The notes below the pieces were generated by a model. That model worked only from the letters and a program-made list of their open reading frames with translations, was not told the DNA's origin and made no database searches. The translations under genes were made by a program, and so were the position numbers. Below are positions 25,831-37,261 of a stretch of DNA of 64,000 bases, in pieces. Within the stretch, counting starts at the first letter, position 1, and every line of letters begins with the position of its first letter. The stretch is from Sparassis latifolia (Eukaryota > Basidiomycota > Agaricomycetes > Polyporales > Sparassidaceae), in contig CM031559.1 of the NCBI GenBank assembly GCA_018466975.1, forward strand, positions 2,046,001 through 2,110,000, written 5' to 3'.

Positions 25831-26847
25831 AATCTACATCATCGTAGTTGGCTCAGTGATAGCTTTCTTCTTATGTTGCAGTGTCTGTCGTGTAAACCGT
25901 TGTCTTGATAATATTTGTATGTTGCAAGGAAAGGAAAATAATAGACTTCAAACACGACGAGATCTATGACTGAGATGGCTGAATCGCGCATCGCAGTCAA
26001 CCTTTTCTAATAGCCTGTCTGATGCCGCATACTGCGGTTGGTAGCTCCCTGGTGGAAGCGTAACACGCGCAAAGAATGCCTACCCTACTAATATCCCTGC
26101 TCCACGATCTCTTCATTCTTTGTGTCTCGCTGTCAGCCAGAGATGGAGTAACTGGTTTATCTTATCACGAGGCTCACCCCTTCCTGCGCGATTTTTGGCA
26201 CTGGATGACATACTTTCAATAGAAAAATAGAAAATAATGTGGACGGTGCATTTCCACTGACAAGTTTCCCTCGTCGCGCCGATCGCGAAGCCCATTGTAT
26301 TCTGGTCCTTCGATGATACCTGTCTTGCTGTAGTGAGGCTGAGCAGTGATGCACATTTCTTAGTGAGGTTATCGCCTCCTCTAACATGTTTCTGCGCTCC
26401 TGATAACCTGCTTGCCATAGGGAGATGGACTATCGTGGCACGAGCCGTGCGTTTTCACACCAGAGTAATCTCACCGTCGCGCTTCGCAGAGCTCAGGTTA
26501 AGTCCGACATGCCGCTGTCATTTACTGTTGACCTTCCTCGGCAATGTTTTGTTCTTTCATCCAGCAAACTGATGCACATCTCCCTCGTACCTCTTTCGAA
26601 CTGCGAAGGAGTTGACTACCGGGATGACCAGAACGCGCAAGGAGTGCACACGGAATTCGACTGCAGGTGAATGCCATTAATATGACAGACGCTCACTTCA
26701 CCGTAATTCGTTCCGCTCACTTGGTCGTGGTAATATAAAAGATACCTCCGTAGCGACTGACAGAGCACCACGAGGAGGAACATGAGTAGATGAGCAAGTA
26801 TTTAAGTATACAGATGAGCGTGGACGCGACGCTAGACATCTAGGGGC
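25831..26847. other. no supported gene
   Basis: Short frames on both strands, none with a recognisable domain or a convincing splice partner. It may hold the 3' UTR of the gene ending at 25830. Confidence 0.4.
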
Positions 26848-27330
26848 TCAGCAGTTCAGATCACGAACGACGAGATTCGGGTCGGTTGCGAAGTGCTCAT
26901 ACGATACCTTCGTGCCTTCACGCACTTCGCCGATCTCCGGTTGGGCCTTCACGTCGAGACCGCATCGCCTCAAACTTGCGAACATATTTTGCGGACGACC
27001 TCAGAGCAAAATGATGTCCTTTAGCACTTCCATAGTACGTGGGGCATTTGAAAATGTCACTAAAATGGGCTGTTCAGCGCCATGACACATATATACTTGA
27101 CGACATACTTGCCATCTTTATCAACAGGACGTTGCCCGAAAACCTCTCGGTAATTGTCCATAAACTGCCGGCTGAGCTGCCGTGCAAGCTTGACAGTATC
27201 GCCGAGGTTGTGGCCGTATTGATTGGTGTAACGCATATGTATCACGAGCTCCAAATCAGCACAATTCATAATCTCGACACAACGTGCAGCAACCTCACGG
27301 TCAATGGTGATGGGACGCCATCAATGTGCC
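26848..27330 (-). CDS. 3' exons of an unrecognised protein-coding gene, possibly a fragment
   Basis: Two minus-strand blocks look genuinely coding. One, about 27330-27060, reads CADLELVIHMRYTNQYGHNL, then GDTVKLARQLSRQFMDNYREVFGQRPVDKDG and ends near ALNSP. The other, about 27005-26848, reads MFASLRRCGLDVKAQPEIGE, then VREGTKVSYEHFATDPN and ends at TGA 26848 after VVRDLNC. They have balanced, hydrophilic/hydrophobic periodic composition and are separated by an intron-like gap. I do not recognise the family, and no start exon was found upstream. It may be the end of a larger gene whose 5' part is decayed at 27.4-29.3 kb. Confidence 0.35.
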
Positions 27331-27549
27331 TGTCACCGCATTCTTTAAAGAGTCTTGACTGCAGGGTGACAATGCTTGCTTTCCCCGCGTCGAACTCGAT
27401 TTCGCTCCCTCGCGAACCGTGCTTGAGGTATAGCGGATAGAGCCCGATTGGTTACGCCGCTAACCGCCCTTCATCAGTCTGCAACCGGAAGAACTACTCG
27501 CTTTTCATCGTTTGGACCGCCTGCTCCGCCGACTTTTCTATCGCTCATG

Positions 27550-29300
27550 CTAGTAGCAGCAACATGGTGGACATTGAGTGTAATGACTGTAACAAGTCAC
27601 GCCTTAGTTTCTACCTAAGAACTAAGACGTTTTGGAGGCTCCAAGACGGGCCCAGAGCTTCGCGTCTTCCACAAAGTAGGCTTTGACTGTAGAGAGGGTG
27701 AAACCGCCAGGGTACTTGCTACTACCCACGACGCGAGAGACGACGTTCGGGTTGCACTTGTCCGACGACCCCAACGACCCCAAGAAGCCGACGCCAAAGA
27801 GCCCAGTAGAGCTCATCCAGGAGCAAATCCTCTCGGAAATAGAGTTGAAGTCCATTTGCAGGCCGTGGAGAACCTTGCATTGAAGAGTCAACTGGCCGTC
27901 GAGGAGGTCTTTGATCAATTTCAAATGCGAAATTTCCTCCACCTTCTTGCTGAGTCTGCACGTTAACCGTGGAGAGAATCTCGACGGCCTTCGAGGGACC
28001 TCTTCGTTACTAGCAGCAGCCACAGCAGAGAAGCTGCGACTGCGATGGACACAGCTGCCGGTGCATGGGCTCTGACAGCTTCCAGGGCGGAGACCTTGGC
28101 AGCAGCCTCAGCCTCAATCTCACCCTCGAACTGATTTCAATTAGTTGGCATTCTGCGCATGATAGAGTAGAGCACGAATGTGACTGACAAAATCACTTCG
28201 TGCCCTGTAGTTTCCTGAAATGGCTTCGCGATCAGGTTTCGTGTGTACATTTAGTAGAGTGTCGTGGTTCAACTGCACCGGGTTGATCTTCTGCAACGAT
28301 GATTAGCGAGATCATACACACGATTCAAACAACAACGTACAGGTGCGGAACATCACGACCCAACGCACAATTACCAGGAATGGAAGGGAACCTCGATCCG
28401 CGGGCGAGAGCAGGACTACTGTGAACCCGAGCTCTGACTTCATATAGCCCTCGGCCTTCTGCTGGGCCTTAGTGGACATAACGCAAGATTCCACAATGTA
28501 GTATTTCCTTCACTTGGTCAACGATGAACATATCCGTCAACTGCACAGAATAGTCAATTTTCGTATCAATGAATACAGGACCGACATACCTTCAAAGTAT
28601 CCACATTCCCTATCTACAGGTAATTCAATACGTTGGCCATGGCTTGCAGGGGGACCAATTTACCGGCGCTGTTGTAGTTGACGATCTTGAGGAGACACGT
28701 TGTGTGGTGCACGACATTGTCGACCACCCCCGCATGCATAAACATCGATACGGATCGGATTCACATCACGAATCTTGACCAATTCTGCACGTCAAGTCTA
28801 AAGTGCGCGACATAACGATTCCACCCCAAGACGACGTCAGCAAGATGAGCAGAATGTTGGTGATCGAATGCAAGGCAGAGCACTGTCCAAGCGAGCGCCC
28901 AGCAAGCGCAGAGTCCTTCTAAGCGAATTGTGTAGCAGAGAACAAACCCGACGGGAGGTTGAAGGTGTAGCAGCGAGTCCGTACGTCGATATAATCAAAG
29001 AGCGGAAGCATATTCACGTTGACGTCCTTGTCCATGGTATCGTATGTCACGGCCTTGCGCCGCTGGCGGTGGTCTTCCCCAATGACTTCTCCTTGACAAT
29101 GGTGACTATAACAAGTTGTAGACGGCGATAAGATGAGCGTCGGCACCACTCCACAGCGAAGGAGGAGCGGGAGAGCATTACCAGTAAACTCATGAGGCCT
29201 GCCGTCCGCACAGACAGATGGATATGACTTAGATGGTATTCAAGGGGCTGTAGAATCCTCACTTTCTTCTCGAGTTATGTAGATTCACTGAGCGAAGAGC
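27550..29300 (-). pseudogene. series of coding-looking fragments, unrecognised
   Basis: Several minus-strand stretches have protein-like composition but sit in shifting frames. Examples are ISHLKLIKDLLDGQLTLQCK near 27900, FEGEIEAEAAAKVSALEAV near 28120, KINPVQLNHDTLLNVHTKPD near 28260, KAQQKAEGYMKSELGFTVVL near 28420, KLVPLQAMANVLNYL near 28630 and KAVTYDTMDKDVNVNMLPLF near 29030. I could not join them into one open frame and do not recognise the protein. The pattern fits a degenerate multi-exon gene or repeat. I assign no function. Confidence 0.3.
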
Positions 29301-30558
29301 GGAACTGCAAATACTTCGGCATCAACCTCAATCAACCTTAAGTATAAATGAACTCCATACCGTCACCAAGCCGAACTCTGGCGACGTCCTGCCCGTAGCA
29401 TACTCAAAAGGACCTTGGATGCCATAATCTCGTTGCAAGGGACGTCAAATTTGTAAACGTGCAGCTAAGGCGCGGTCATACTCTCAGCTTGCGATGATCT
29501 GGCAAGGTCTGTTTAAGGAATATTAAAACTTGACATTATATGAGCTTGAGGCGCACCTCCGCAGCTGCCAATCGCTTGCAAGACTGAACCGGGCTCATCG
29601 AATTTGTATCTGCGTGCGTCCACTTCACAGAAATTTGCACACTCACGCGTCGAGGCACGATTCAAGCCACCATATACCACCATCTGACTGCCCGACAATC
29701 GCGATTAGCGATAAAGACCAGAGTTGTAGGGTGACTGGTGCGACCTCGGCACGATACGCAAACCGGTCCCGGGACGTCCAAAAGTCAGTGGGATGCTTTC
29801 CAAGCCATCACAGGCAAAACACAGATGATGTCTACAGTGCTGCAGGGAACACATACACATCACTAAAACCAAAACGGATGATCAAGCGACGTACTCATCG
29901 AATCGTCTGCATATGCGGTCAACAAGGCTGTAAGCGTGGTTGGAAAATCTTATGCCTCAACATCACGGCGTCCTTCGGAACTAGCCGAATCCTGTGACTT
30001 GTGATTCTTACAAGTTGTGAACGCGCCAAGGAAGCACTACTTGGGAGCGTTGAGCAAGTGAGTTAGGTCAATTCGAGGTCTTGACTAGTTTTCCCAATAC
30101 TTCATTGTGAAAAATTGGAGGTAATCTCATGTTTTGCTCAGCAACTTGTCCAAGTTCCGCGCCTGAACAGCACCGAGAGCTTAGCCATGTTCCGCTGCAA
30201 AATCGCAACAAAGTTTATTCCAGCGCATCAGAGGTGTTCTCAAAGCAATTTTCATTTCGCAATCTCATCCTGCATAGGTAACCATATACGGAAGAGTCAC
30301 AGTTCGAACCAGTTACCGCGACGTGTCTCAGAAATTATTAATCCACAATCGCGTTGAGCCTCCTCAATTAAAGCGCTGAGTATAACGTGCACATCGGCCG
30401 TCTTTTATGACAGAGTGAAAGACACAATGCCTAGACCCAGCTAAGAACATTCAGTGGAAGGTACGGTCTAAATACACGGTGTTGGGATATAGGGCATTCC
30501 AGCTGCAGCAGCTCGCATGAGGCACGTTTTTCTAATAGTAAAGATGCAAGAGAGAGGG
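29300..30558. other. no supported gene
   Basis: A plus-strand frame at 29530-29997 is open for about 155 codons. Its composition (many Arg, His, Cys, Ser) is typical of chance frames and no domain is seen. The right end probably contains the 3' UTR of the bZIP gene. Confidence 0.4.
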
Positions 30559-31521
30559 TCAGGAATAAATAGAGGGAATACAACAGATGCATTGCGTGGT
30601 ACACACCACCGAAGTTGGACACTCCTCGTCGACTTGAACACATTCATCATGTATCTCCAAGCTGTAGCTGGAATGACTTGGGGGCGGTACAAAGTGATCA
30701 GGAGAGCGATACTCCACGCTAGTAGAGGGCTGCTCAACCAAAAATTAACATCAATATACAGATAATTGCACGCTGTAATTTAAAAAAAATACCCACTGGG
30801 ATTAACGGCTCCGGCATAAGGGCAGAGGATCCAGTGCCATGCATCCGCTTGATTGCTTGATTGGAAAAAACTGAGGTGGATGCCTCAGACCGTGCATATG
30901 ACTGCTCCTGTCTCACATACTGGGAGGAATGATCGGACGAGGCGGATAAAGATGGTGGTGCGAAACCGTGCCGATGCGACTCCAAATATTTCTGTGAGAA
31001 GCATTGATTCTTCTCGGACGTAAGCTACTAGTTTGACCTACTGTATATAAATCCTCTGTCATTATTTTGCCAAATTTTGGGTCGACATCGATCTGTGCAT
31101 TTCGCGGGAGCAAGTCAGGATGACAGGTGTCTGAGAGTTGCCTCGAAACACGTTCATCCAACTGCTGGCGAATCTCTCTGAGTTCGTTGCGCAGATCACC
31201 GTTTTCTATCTGCAATTCGCGAAGCCTAAGAAGAGCCGTAGGCAATGCGACGACTTCGTCGGAAGAGAGGGAGAGCATGCTTTGCAGTTTAATCACGGTA
31301 CTCTCCAACTACGGATCGGATCCGTCAGCGCGATGTCCCTGGACACACAGCTGAAGCCCTTACATTCTCTAAGTAAGCCTTGCGTTTGACGCGGTGCCTG
31401 GCTTGAGCTTTAGAGACGTTTAGCGGTGCGAATACTGTAGCAGCCAGCCTTTACCTTGCGCATTGCGAGAGCGTGTCTGTTGCTCGTTGTGCCCGCGAGC
31501 TGGGGAGGCGATCGTCTTCAT
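30559..31521 (-). CDS. short bZIP transcription factor, five exons
   Basis: Exons 31521-31455, 31401-31364, 31308-31042, 30991-30797 and 30729-30559 join in frame to about 245 residues, starting MKTIASPARG. The basic region RSRNAQARHRVKRKAYLENL is assembled across the first three exons. It is followed by a leucine-zipper-like helix with regularly spaced Leu (SDEVVALPTALLRLRELQIE, then NGDLRNELREIRQQL). This layout, with KRKAYLENLE leading straight into ESTVIKLQ, matches a mushroom bZIP subfamily. It should bind DNA as a dimer in the nucleus; target genes are unknown. The C-terminal half is Ser/Tyr-rich and unstructured. The last intron uses a gtgggt donor and has two possible acceptors three bases apart. 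There are no in-frame stops. Confidence 0.82.
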
Positions 31522-32907
31522 GCGTCCCCAAAAAGGACAAGGGCGATCCTTTATTTGATGTAGTAGGTATGTCAGAAGGACTCTGCAGTAATGGGTGATT
31601 ACCCCTGCAGGCGGTAGGTATGTCGCTCTTAGAATGGTTTCAGGTCCTAGTTAGAGCAAGTTAAGCAGCTACGCGAACTACCGGAAAACCATGAACGGCA
31701 AGATGAATCACTAAGGCAGCGAAATGATGTGCACACGACGTAACTTGCCGCCTTCAAGCATCACTTCTGAGGCTGTCACCAAGTGCGGAGCTAATGACCC
31801 GACCCGGAACCGCGGCAGCAGTCGCGGCTCAAAGCCTTACAGCATCCCGGAGAAACCAGGGTCCATATCTGATTTGTCTGGCTCTGAGGGCTCTCATAGG
31901 TAGGTTCTGAGTAATCACGACTGGTCTGCATCTCAAGCATGAGGAAGTTTGGGAGGCGGGGCGTCCCGGAGGGGAGGGGTTGTTTCAGGGGATCAGTAGT
32001 TACGCCGAGCGACCCCTGTTGCTGCAGCCCATCAGGTGAGCCAAATGAGCCGCAAACTAACTGCTTCTCGAGTCCCAACAGAACTTCCGGACAGTTGGAA
32101 AAGTCCACGTCCGCGAAAGGTGTTCCTAGACATTCCACACCGCACGCGCAGCGGCATTTTGACTATGTTTTGTCGTCCCTGTTAGTGTGTCGCTACAAAT
32201 GTCAGATTTTTCTCCAACGCTGCGAAGCTATCGCTGAGCCCTGCATGTGGGAGTCAAACGTCTCAGGGCCAGAATTACATCATCTAGAATTAGAAATAGA
32301 TCTAAGCCATTGTACCTCGTGATGGGCAGGCCGGACGAAGTGAAAACATCGTTCACTTTGACTGCTCGGCCCATAACGATAGACCCCATCGGAGAACCAG
32401 TCCATACCGCAGATTACGAAATAGACCACCCGAAAGTCAGGTTGGTGACACCACTGCGGCACTGGTGGTGCCGCGGTGACCAGCTGGTATCCACAGTGTC
32501 TCCGTCGCGGAAAGATGCGACAATTGAGGCCCCACCTGTCAGAAGCTGCCTCTTCCTAGGCCACCCAAGGGCCACATACACCGGATTTTTGGGCGACAGG
32601 CCTAACGACATGAACCTAGGTGAGAAGACTATGAGACCCTGACCGGCGGTCATCATCGAAACGGCTTCAACTTGCAACCAGAACCAGAGTAAAGTACCCG
32701 TACCCGACTTGGGATTCGCTGATATGGCCGGGGAGGCCGAGATATCTTTCCCTCAATTCTGCATGGTGCATTCCAGAAACCTCGTAAACGGCAAGGAAGT
32801 CGTTGGCAAATGTGGCAACACATGGAAGAGAGCAAGTAATAGCTCATAACCAGCATCATGAGGGGTTCCCTAATGAAAAGAACATTACTTAATATCAACC
32901 ATAGTAA
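31522..32907. other. no supported gene
   Basis: Holds the upstream region of the bZIP gene, then overlapping open frames on both strands at 32250-32680 of about 90-130 codons. Neither shows a recognisable domain, and their mutual overlap makes at least one a shadow. Nothing firm can be called. Confidence 0.35.
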
Positions 32908-33400
32908 GGGCCTGTTCGGTAGACGAGTGATATCGATAATTCGCTCGAGTCCGCGATTCTCGGGATCGCTCCGGCAACAGCGGCTATGTGACCCGGTGTG
33001 ACCCAGCGGTACAATTGGTCCATCCTCCATCCAGCGCGCGCCGCTCGCCATGTCCCGACGCTGCGCCCGTTGTTCAGTGCCGTGGCGGCGAGCCATATTG
33101 GGTAACACCAAATACCGACACAGTGATCAGGACCCCCATTTCTGGCCACTAAGCATAGAAAATTTTACAGAACTATCTAGCATGGCATAATTCTCACTAT
33201 CTTGAGAGTGCAGAAAACCTTGTACATGGGCCTGGAAATCCTTGCCGCTGTCAGCGTTGTCAGCGTCAGCCTCATCATGTGTGAGAACAATAACCAAAAA
33301 GTGCGTGTGACAGCCGGGAATGTTCAGAGAGCCTTCGGAATATGCCAAATATCGCACATTCGAGTGAGTTATCGATATCACTCATCTACCGAACAGGCCC
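32908..33400. mobile_element. Tourist/PIF-Harbinger-like MITE, 493 bases
   Basis: The left end GGGCCTGTTCGGTAGACGAG continues with TGATATCGATAATTCGCTCGA. The right end is its reverse complement with a few changes (GAGTGAGTTATCGATATCA then CTCATCTACCGAACAGGCCC). The inverted repeats are about 43 bases long. Both ends are flanked by TAA (32905-32907 and 33401-33403), the 3-base target duplication of the PIF/Harbinger superfamily, whose inverted repeats also typically begin GGGCCTGTT. No transposase is inside, so the element is non-autonomous. Confidence 0.88.
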
Positions 33401-33661
33401 TAAGGTTGCCCAACGGGGTCAGGTCAAGTTTTGGCAGTTGGCGTGGTAATTTCGGGAGTCTCCTTATAGTGGTACTAGTAGGGTGGTTAGGTCCTAGCAG
33501 AGCTTGAAAAACCTAACCTACTGGCGCAGGCGGCCTCACGTCATGTGCCTGCTCAATGTAGCAGGCAACCTGCCCCAAATGGTATTTATGATGTAAGCAC
33601 ATACCTAAGGTTGGGCACTGCACCATAGTTACTCAAACTACACACTCTGTCACAATTCAGG

Positions 33662-33780
33662 CCTAGACGGCATATTGATATATAATATACCTGTAGTGGT
33701 AGCACAAGGGTGATGTATTAATGGCTGTTATGGTAGGAGAGACTCACTGCAGCACAGTGATGTATCACTGATATATAACG
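33662..33780 (+). repeat. left terminal inverted repeat of the KDZ element
   Basis: Matches the reverse complement of 41240-41345, with the shared core CTGTAGTGGTAGCA (right copy CTGTACTGGTAGCA) and ATGTATTAATGGCT. It contains repeated TGATGTAT motifs that resemble the subterminal repeats usual in KDZ elements. Confidence 0.75.
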
Positions 33781-34598
33781 GTTTTGGCGGCTCCCCGGGC
33801 ACCAGTGTGGCCTGACCTGCCTGTTCGGGTTCCGGTGCGCTCCTTGGCCGGGTCTGTGGGCTTCCTTGGCCGGGTCCGTGCGCTCCTGCCCATGGCGAGG
33901 CACTTTGTGGGCCCGATTGGGATGATATCCCGCCCTCCCTTGCTTCCTCGCCTCTTGCCGCTCTCTACCCCCTGATCTAAGATCTGAAATCTCACCTGAT
34001 CTCGGGGATGGTGGCTCGGGCTGATCCTCCTGATGGGCTCCACCCATCCTCACCCTGCGGAGTTTGAAGTACTCTGAGAAGTTCACATTTGCGCTGCAAG
34101 AGAACGCATGGAAGGTAGGAGCACAGTTTTCGAGCACTTGACCTCATTGTAATACAGTACATAGTTTCTTTATTAGCCACAATGTTGAAAATATATTTTA
34201 TGTTTTAGTTCCTTGCCAGTTTTGTGTAAGTACACCTAATCCTGAACTTTGAACTAAGTTCATTCTGTCCTTAGTCTCTGAGGATCGTCCATCATTGTGC
34301 TCTTGTCTGATCATGAACAATATTACATTGTCATGACCATTTTTACATTATTTTATCTACTACTGACTGCTATGCCGGCACTGCTGAGAACACACTTCAA
34401 GATATATCTACTACGACACTGGACGATAAATGCGAGAAAGAGATGAAACCATACATACCAAGAACACTCGCACCATGTCTATTACGGCCCCACCTTCCGC
34501 TTCTTTCTGCCCACTTCGCCATCTCCTGCCGCACCTCGCTTCTTCTGCATTTGGAGCACCTCATTCTCCTGGTCTTCTCGACGTCTCTCGCTGTACAG

Positions 34599-37011
34599 TC
34601 ATATCGAATCAGGCGGTGCTGGCACTTTGCGCACGCGCGAAGGTCGGTCACTCATCGAGACATTGGGGGGCACCTCCGCAGGCCCTTCTTGAATATGCAT
34701 GACCGGAGTTTCCGAAATGCCTTGGTCCTTCTGTTTGGCCTTTCTCCTGGGGCGGCCTCTCGGTTTCACTACTGATTTCCCCTTGACAGGCACAGAGCTG
34801 GCTGACTTGTCCACCGGTGACTGCACAGGTTCAGAGGGTGCAGAGGATGTTGGCGAGATAGGAGACAAGATGAGAGAGGATGACCTCGGTGGAGAAGCGC
34901 TCGGTGGAGGTGCAATGAAATTGGTGGTGGCAGGTGCAACAATCATCGCTGCAGTTTCTTCGATAGGCTGTTCGATGAGACTGCCGGGCGAGGATTGAGA
35001 GATAGGAGATGAGAAGAGAGACGACCTCGGCGGAGATGAGCTCAGTGCAGGCACAACAAAATCGGTGGTGGCGGGCGCAACAGTTGTTGCTACAGTCTCT
35101 TTGATAGACTGTTCGATGAGACTCGGGCTGGGCGAGGACCGAGCAACCAGAAGGTCAGGCGCTGGCTCGACTGCAGATTCAACTTGCGCATCAGACTGCG
35201 GGAAGGGAGTGACAAGTGCTGTATCAGCTGCATGTGTGGCATCAGTCGGGATGATGGGCGGTAGGAAGGGAACAAAGAGCACTGGTTCAGCTGCCAATGC
35301 AGCCCCGCCAGCAGCTGGGGCCAATGGGAAATCCATGAGTGTGGGCATGACTCCACCAATGGAAGGCAGGAGCAGACCGACAGTAGGCAGGACAGGCGGC
35401 ACATCAGGTGGTGCCAAGATGCTTGCCTGGTTGAGACCGAGACCATATGCTGACAGGTCGAGGCCAGCGAAGTTCCAATCACCTGCAGGAGGCTCCAAAT
35501 CCGGGATGAGTTCCCCAGCTGAAGAGCTTGTCGAGGGTAAGTGGATTCCAGTCCAGTCGAAGTCAGGGTCCCACGGAAGAACCTGTGGGTTGTTGGCGGC
35601 CGATGACACGACGAGGGAGGAAGCCACGCTGTGAATGACCATGACAGAAGTGTCATTGACAGATGAAGCACGCGCTGGCACCTGAGTGCTGACAGGTGTC
35701 GCATGTCTGCGCACGATGTTGTCAGAAGTGGTCCTGCCCGATGCGAGAGCCCCTACGATGCCAAGCTCCCCATCTTCATTATTCAAGGTGTTGTCCAGCG
35801 CCTCCAAATCTGCCACAGTCATTGCAGTGATATCAGGCTCATCTGAATCCTCTTCATTCGCAGGTTTAGGTGAATTCAACGCACGCGCGAGATGGATGTT
35901 CGGTGCTTCGAAAAAGAGGCCGCATCAGTATAATTAGTATATTTAGAACAAGGAAGATGTACGATAGACATTTTTGATAAACCGCCTGAACCCCTTCTCG
36001 CACATCTTGTCGTACTCGGAATAGCACTGGCCGAAATTGTGCACATTTTGATCTACTCTGCTGTGAAAGCTATAAGGGATCAGATCTCATTATTGGAACC
36101 GCCACATGGTAGAAGTACTCACAAAAGAACTTGAAGGTCTCCTCCTGCCTCAGGCACAGGCCTGCAGCAGACGACAGAGAACTTGAAGCCGCTGTGAAGG
36201 CAGAGCTCATCGAAGAACTGCTTGAGGATGGTGGGCAAGTCATCAATAACCCTGCATTCCTTGTAAGTAAATTTGCGTGCTGTCACCGCTGAGCGAGGAG
36301 ACTCACATTTGGGAGTTGGTGTGCGATGACTCCTGCATCTCTGAATCAGTCCCTTTCTTCTCCTCCACAGCCACCTTCAAGTGTTCGACCTCAGCAAAGA
36401 TCTCTGCCCTCACCTCTGCAGTCTCTCCCTCAAATTTCTCACCAGTCACCTTTTTGATCACTTCGAGTACCTCTGACCGTGTCAAATTGTGGGACTTGAT
36501 CTGGTCACGCATGCTGTCCTTCACCCTCGTCTTGTAGTACATACGAGAATACACCTCGACTGCCTTCAACCACCTCATGCGTATTGTGCCAGACAAAAAT
36601 GGTGTGATTAAGGGGTTGGCGTGTCCCACCCGACACATTTTGTTGGATCAGTTGTTGTACCAAGTCCGTATTTGCTACGAAAGCAACCTGCATTAGTACG
36701 AGAAGCATTTCACTGTCACCTCGACTCACCTGCTTCCGCTTCTCAATAGCGGCCCTCAGCACTCCTGCGCGCAGCACAGCGTGTTCGCTGTAGAGTGGGA
36801 CAGACAGATCTGGCACTGCACCATAGATCTTCAGCTCCTCGCTGAAGCTTTGCAAGAACGCAGGGCAGACAAGGTCCCAGAACATTTGCAGCGTTCCCTT
36901 CTTCTGGTGCTCGTAAAATGACCCGAGTCTCACCTCCAAGAACACGAGCTCGTCAGCTGAGGCCCAACCCTTTGGCACCATTATTAAAACAAAGTCATCG
37001 CCAAGAGTCAT
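34599..37011 (-). CDS. KDZ-associated companion protein with WYNN motif and AT-hook, one in-frame TGA
   Basis: Exons 37011-36730, 36674-36307, 36251-36123, 36069-35963 and 35905-34599 join in phase over 731 codons. Landmarks are GWASADELVFLEVRLGSFYE near the start, QIRTWYNN at the beginning of exon 2, KAVEVYSRMYYKTRVKDSM, EVIKKVTGEKFEGETAEVRA, LPTILKQFFDELCLHSGFKF (exon 3), GFRRFIKNVY (exon 4), a long Pro/Ser/Ala-rich region, an AT-hook (KPRGRPRRKAK) and the tail SDRPSRVRKVP. From memory this is a widespread agaricomycete family found beside KDZ transposases; its function is unknown, and nucleic-acid binding is inferred from the AT-hook. The single stop, TGA 36648-36650 right after WYNN, replaces what is probably CGA. 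Unless it is spliced out, the gene is inactive. The minus-strand orientation is opposite to the transposase. Confidence 0.7.
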
Positions 37012-37261
37012 GATAGATAACACAGATGAGTGAGAGAAAAGCAGCATGAGTCTGGAAGCTAGGGTATAGAGGAACGTGGGCGGACACTTATCTGGCCAAT
37101 TGGAGCATTCCCCTGCCATCTCAGCATGCATCGAGGATCTCAGAAGGTGAGTTTCCATTTTCCTAGTAGGCTTATCATCCAATCAGCATGCGAGAGAGGT
37201 CTATATAATGGCCACCACTCCCCACAGATATGATCATTGATCTTAATCTCTGCCTATCCCC

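Noticed and set aside
32247..32677. Overlapping open frames of 131 and 87 codons on opposite strands
   Set aside because: Neither has a recognisable domain or splice context, and overlap alone gives no way to choose a real gene.
35065..35634. 189-codon plus-strand frame rich in Gly, Thr and Arg
   Set aside because: It is the antisense of the long low-complexity exon of the minus-strand companion gene, which has family landmarks and splice-compatible neighbours.
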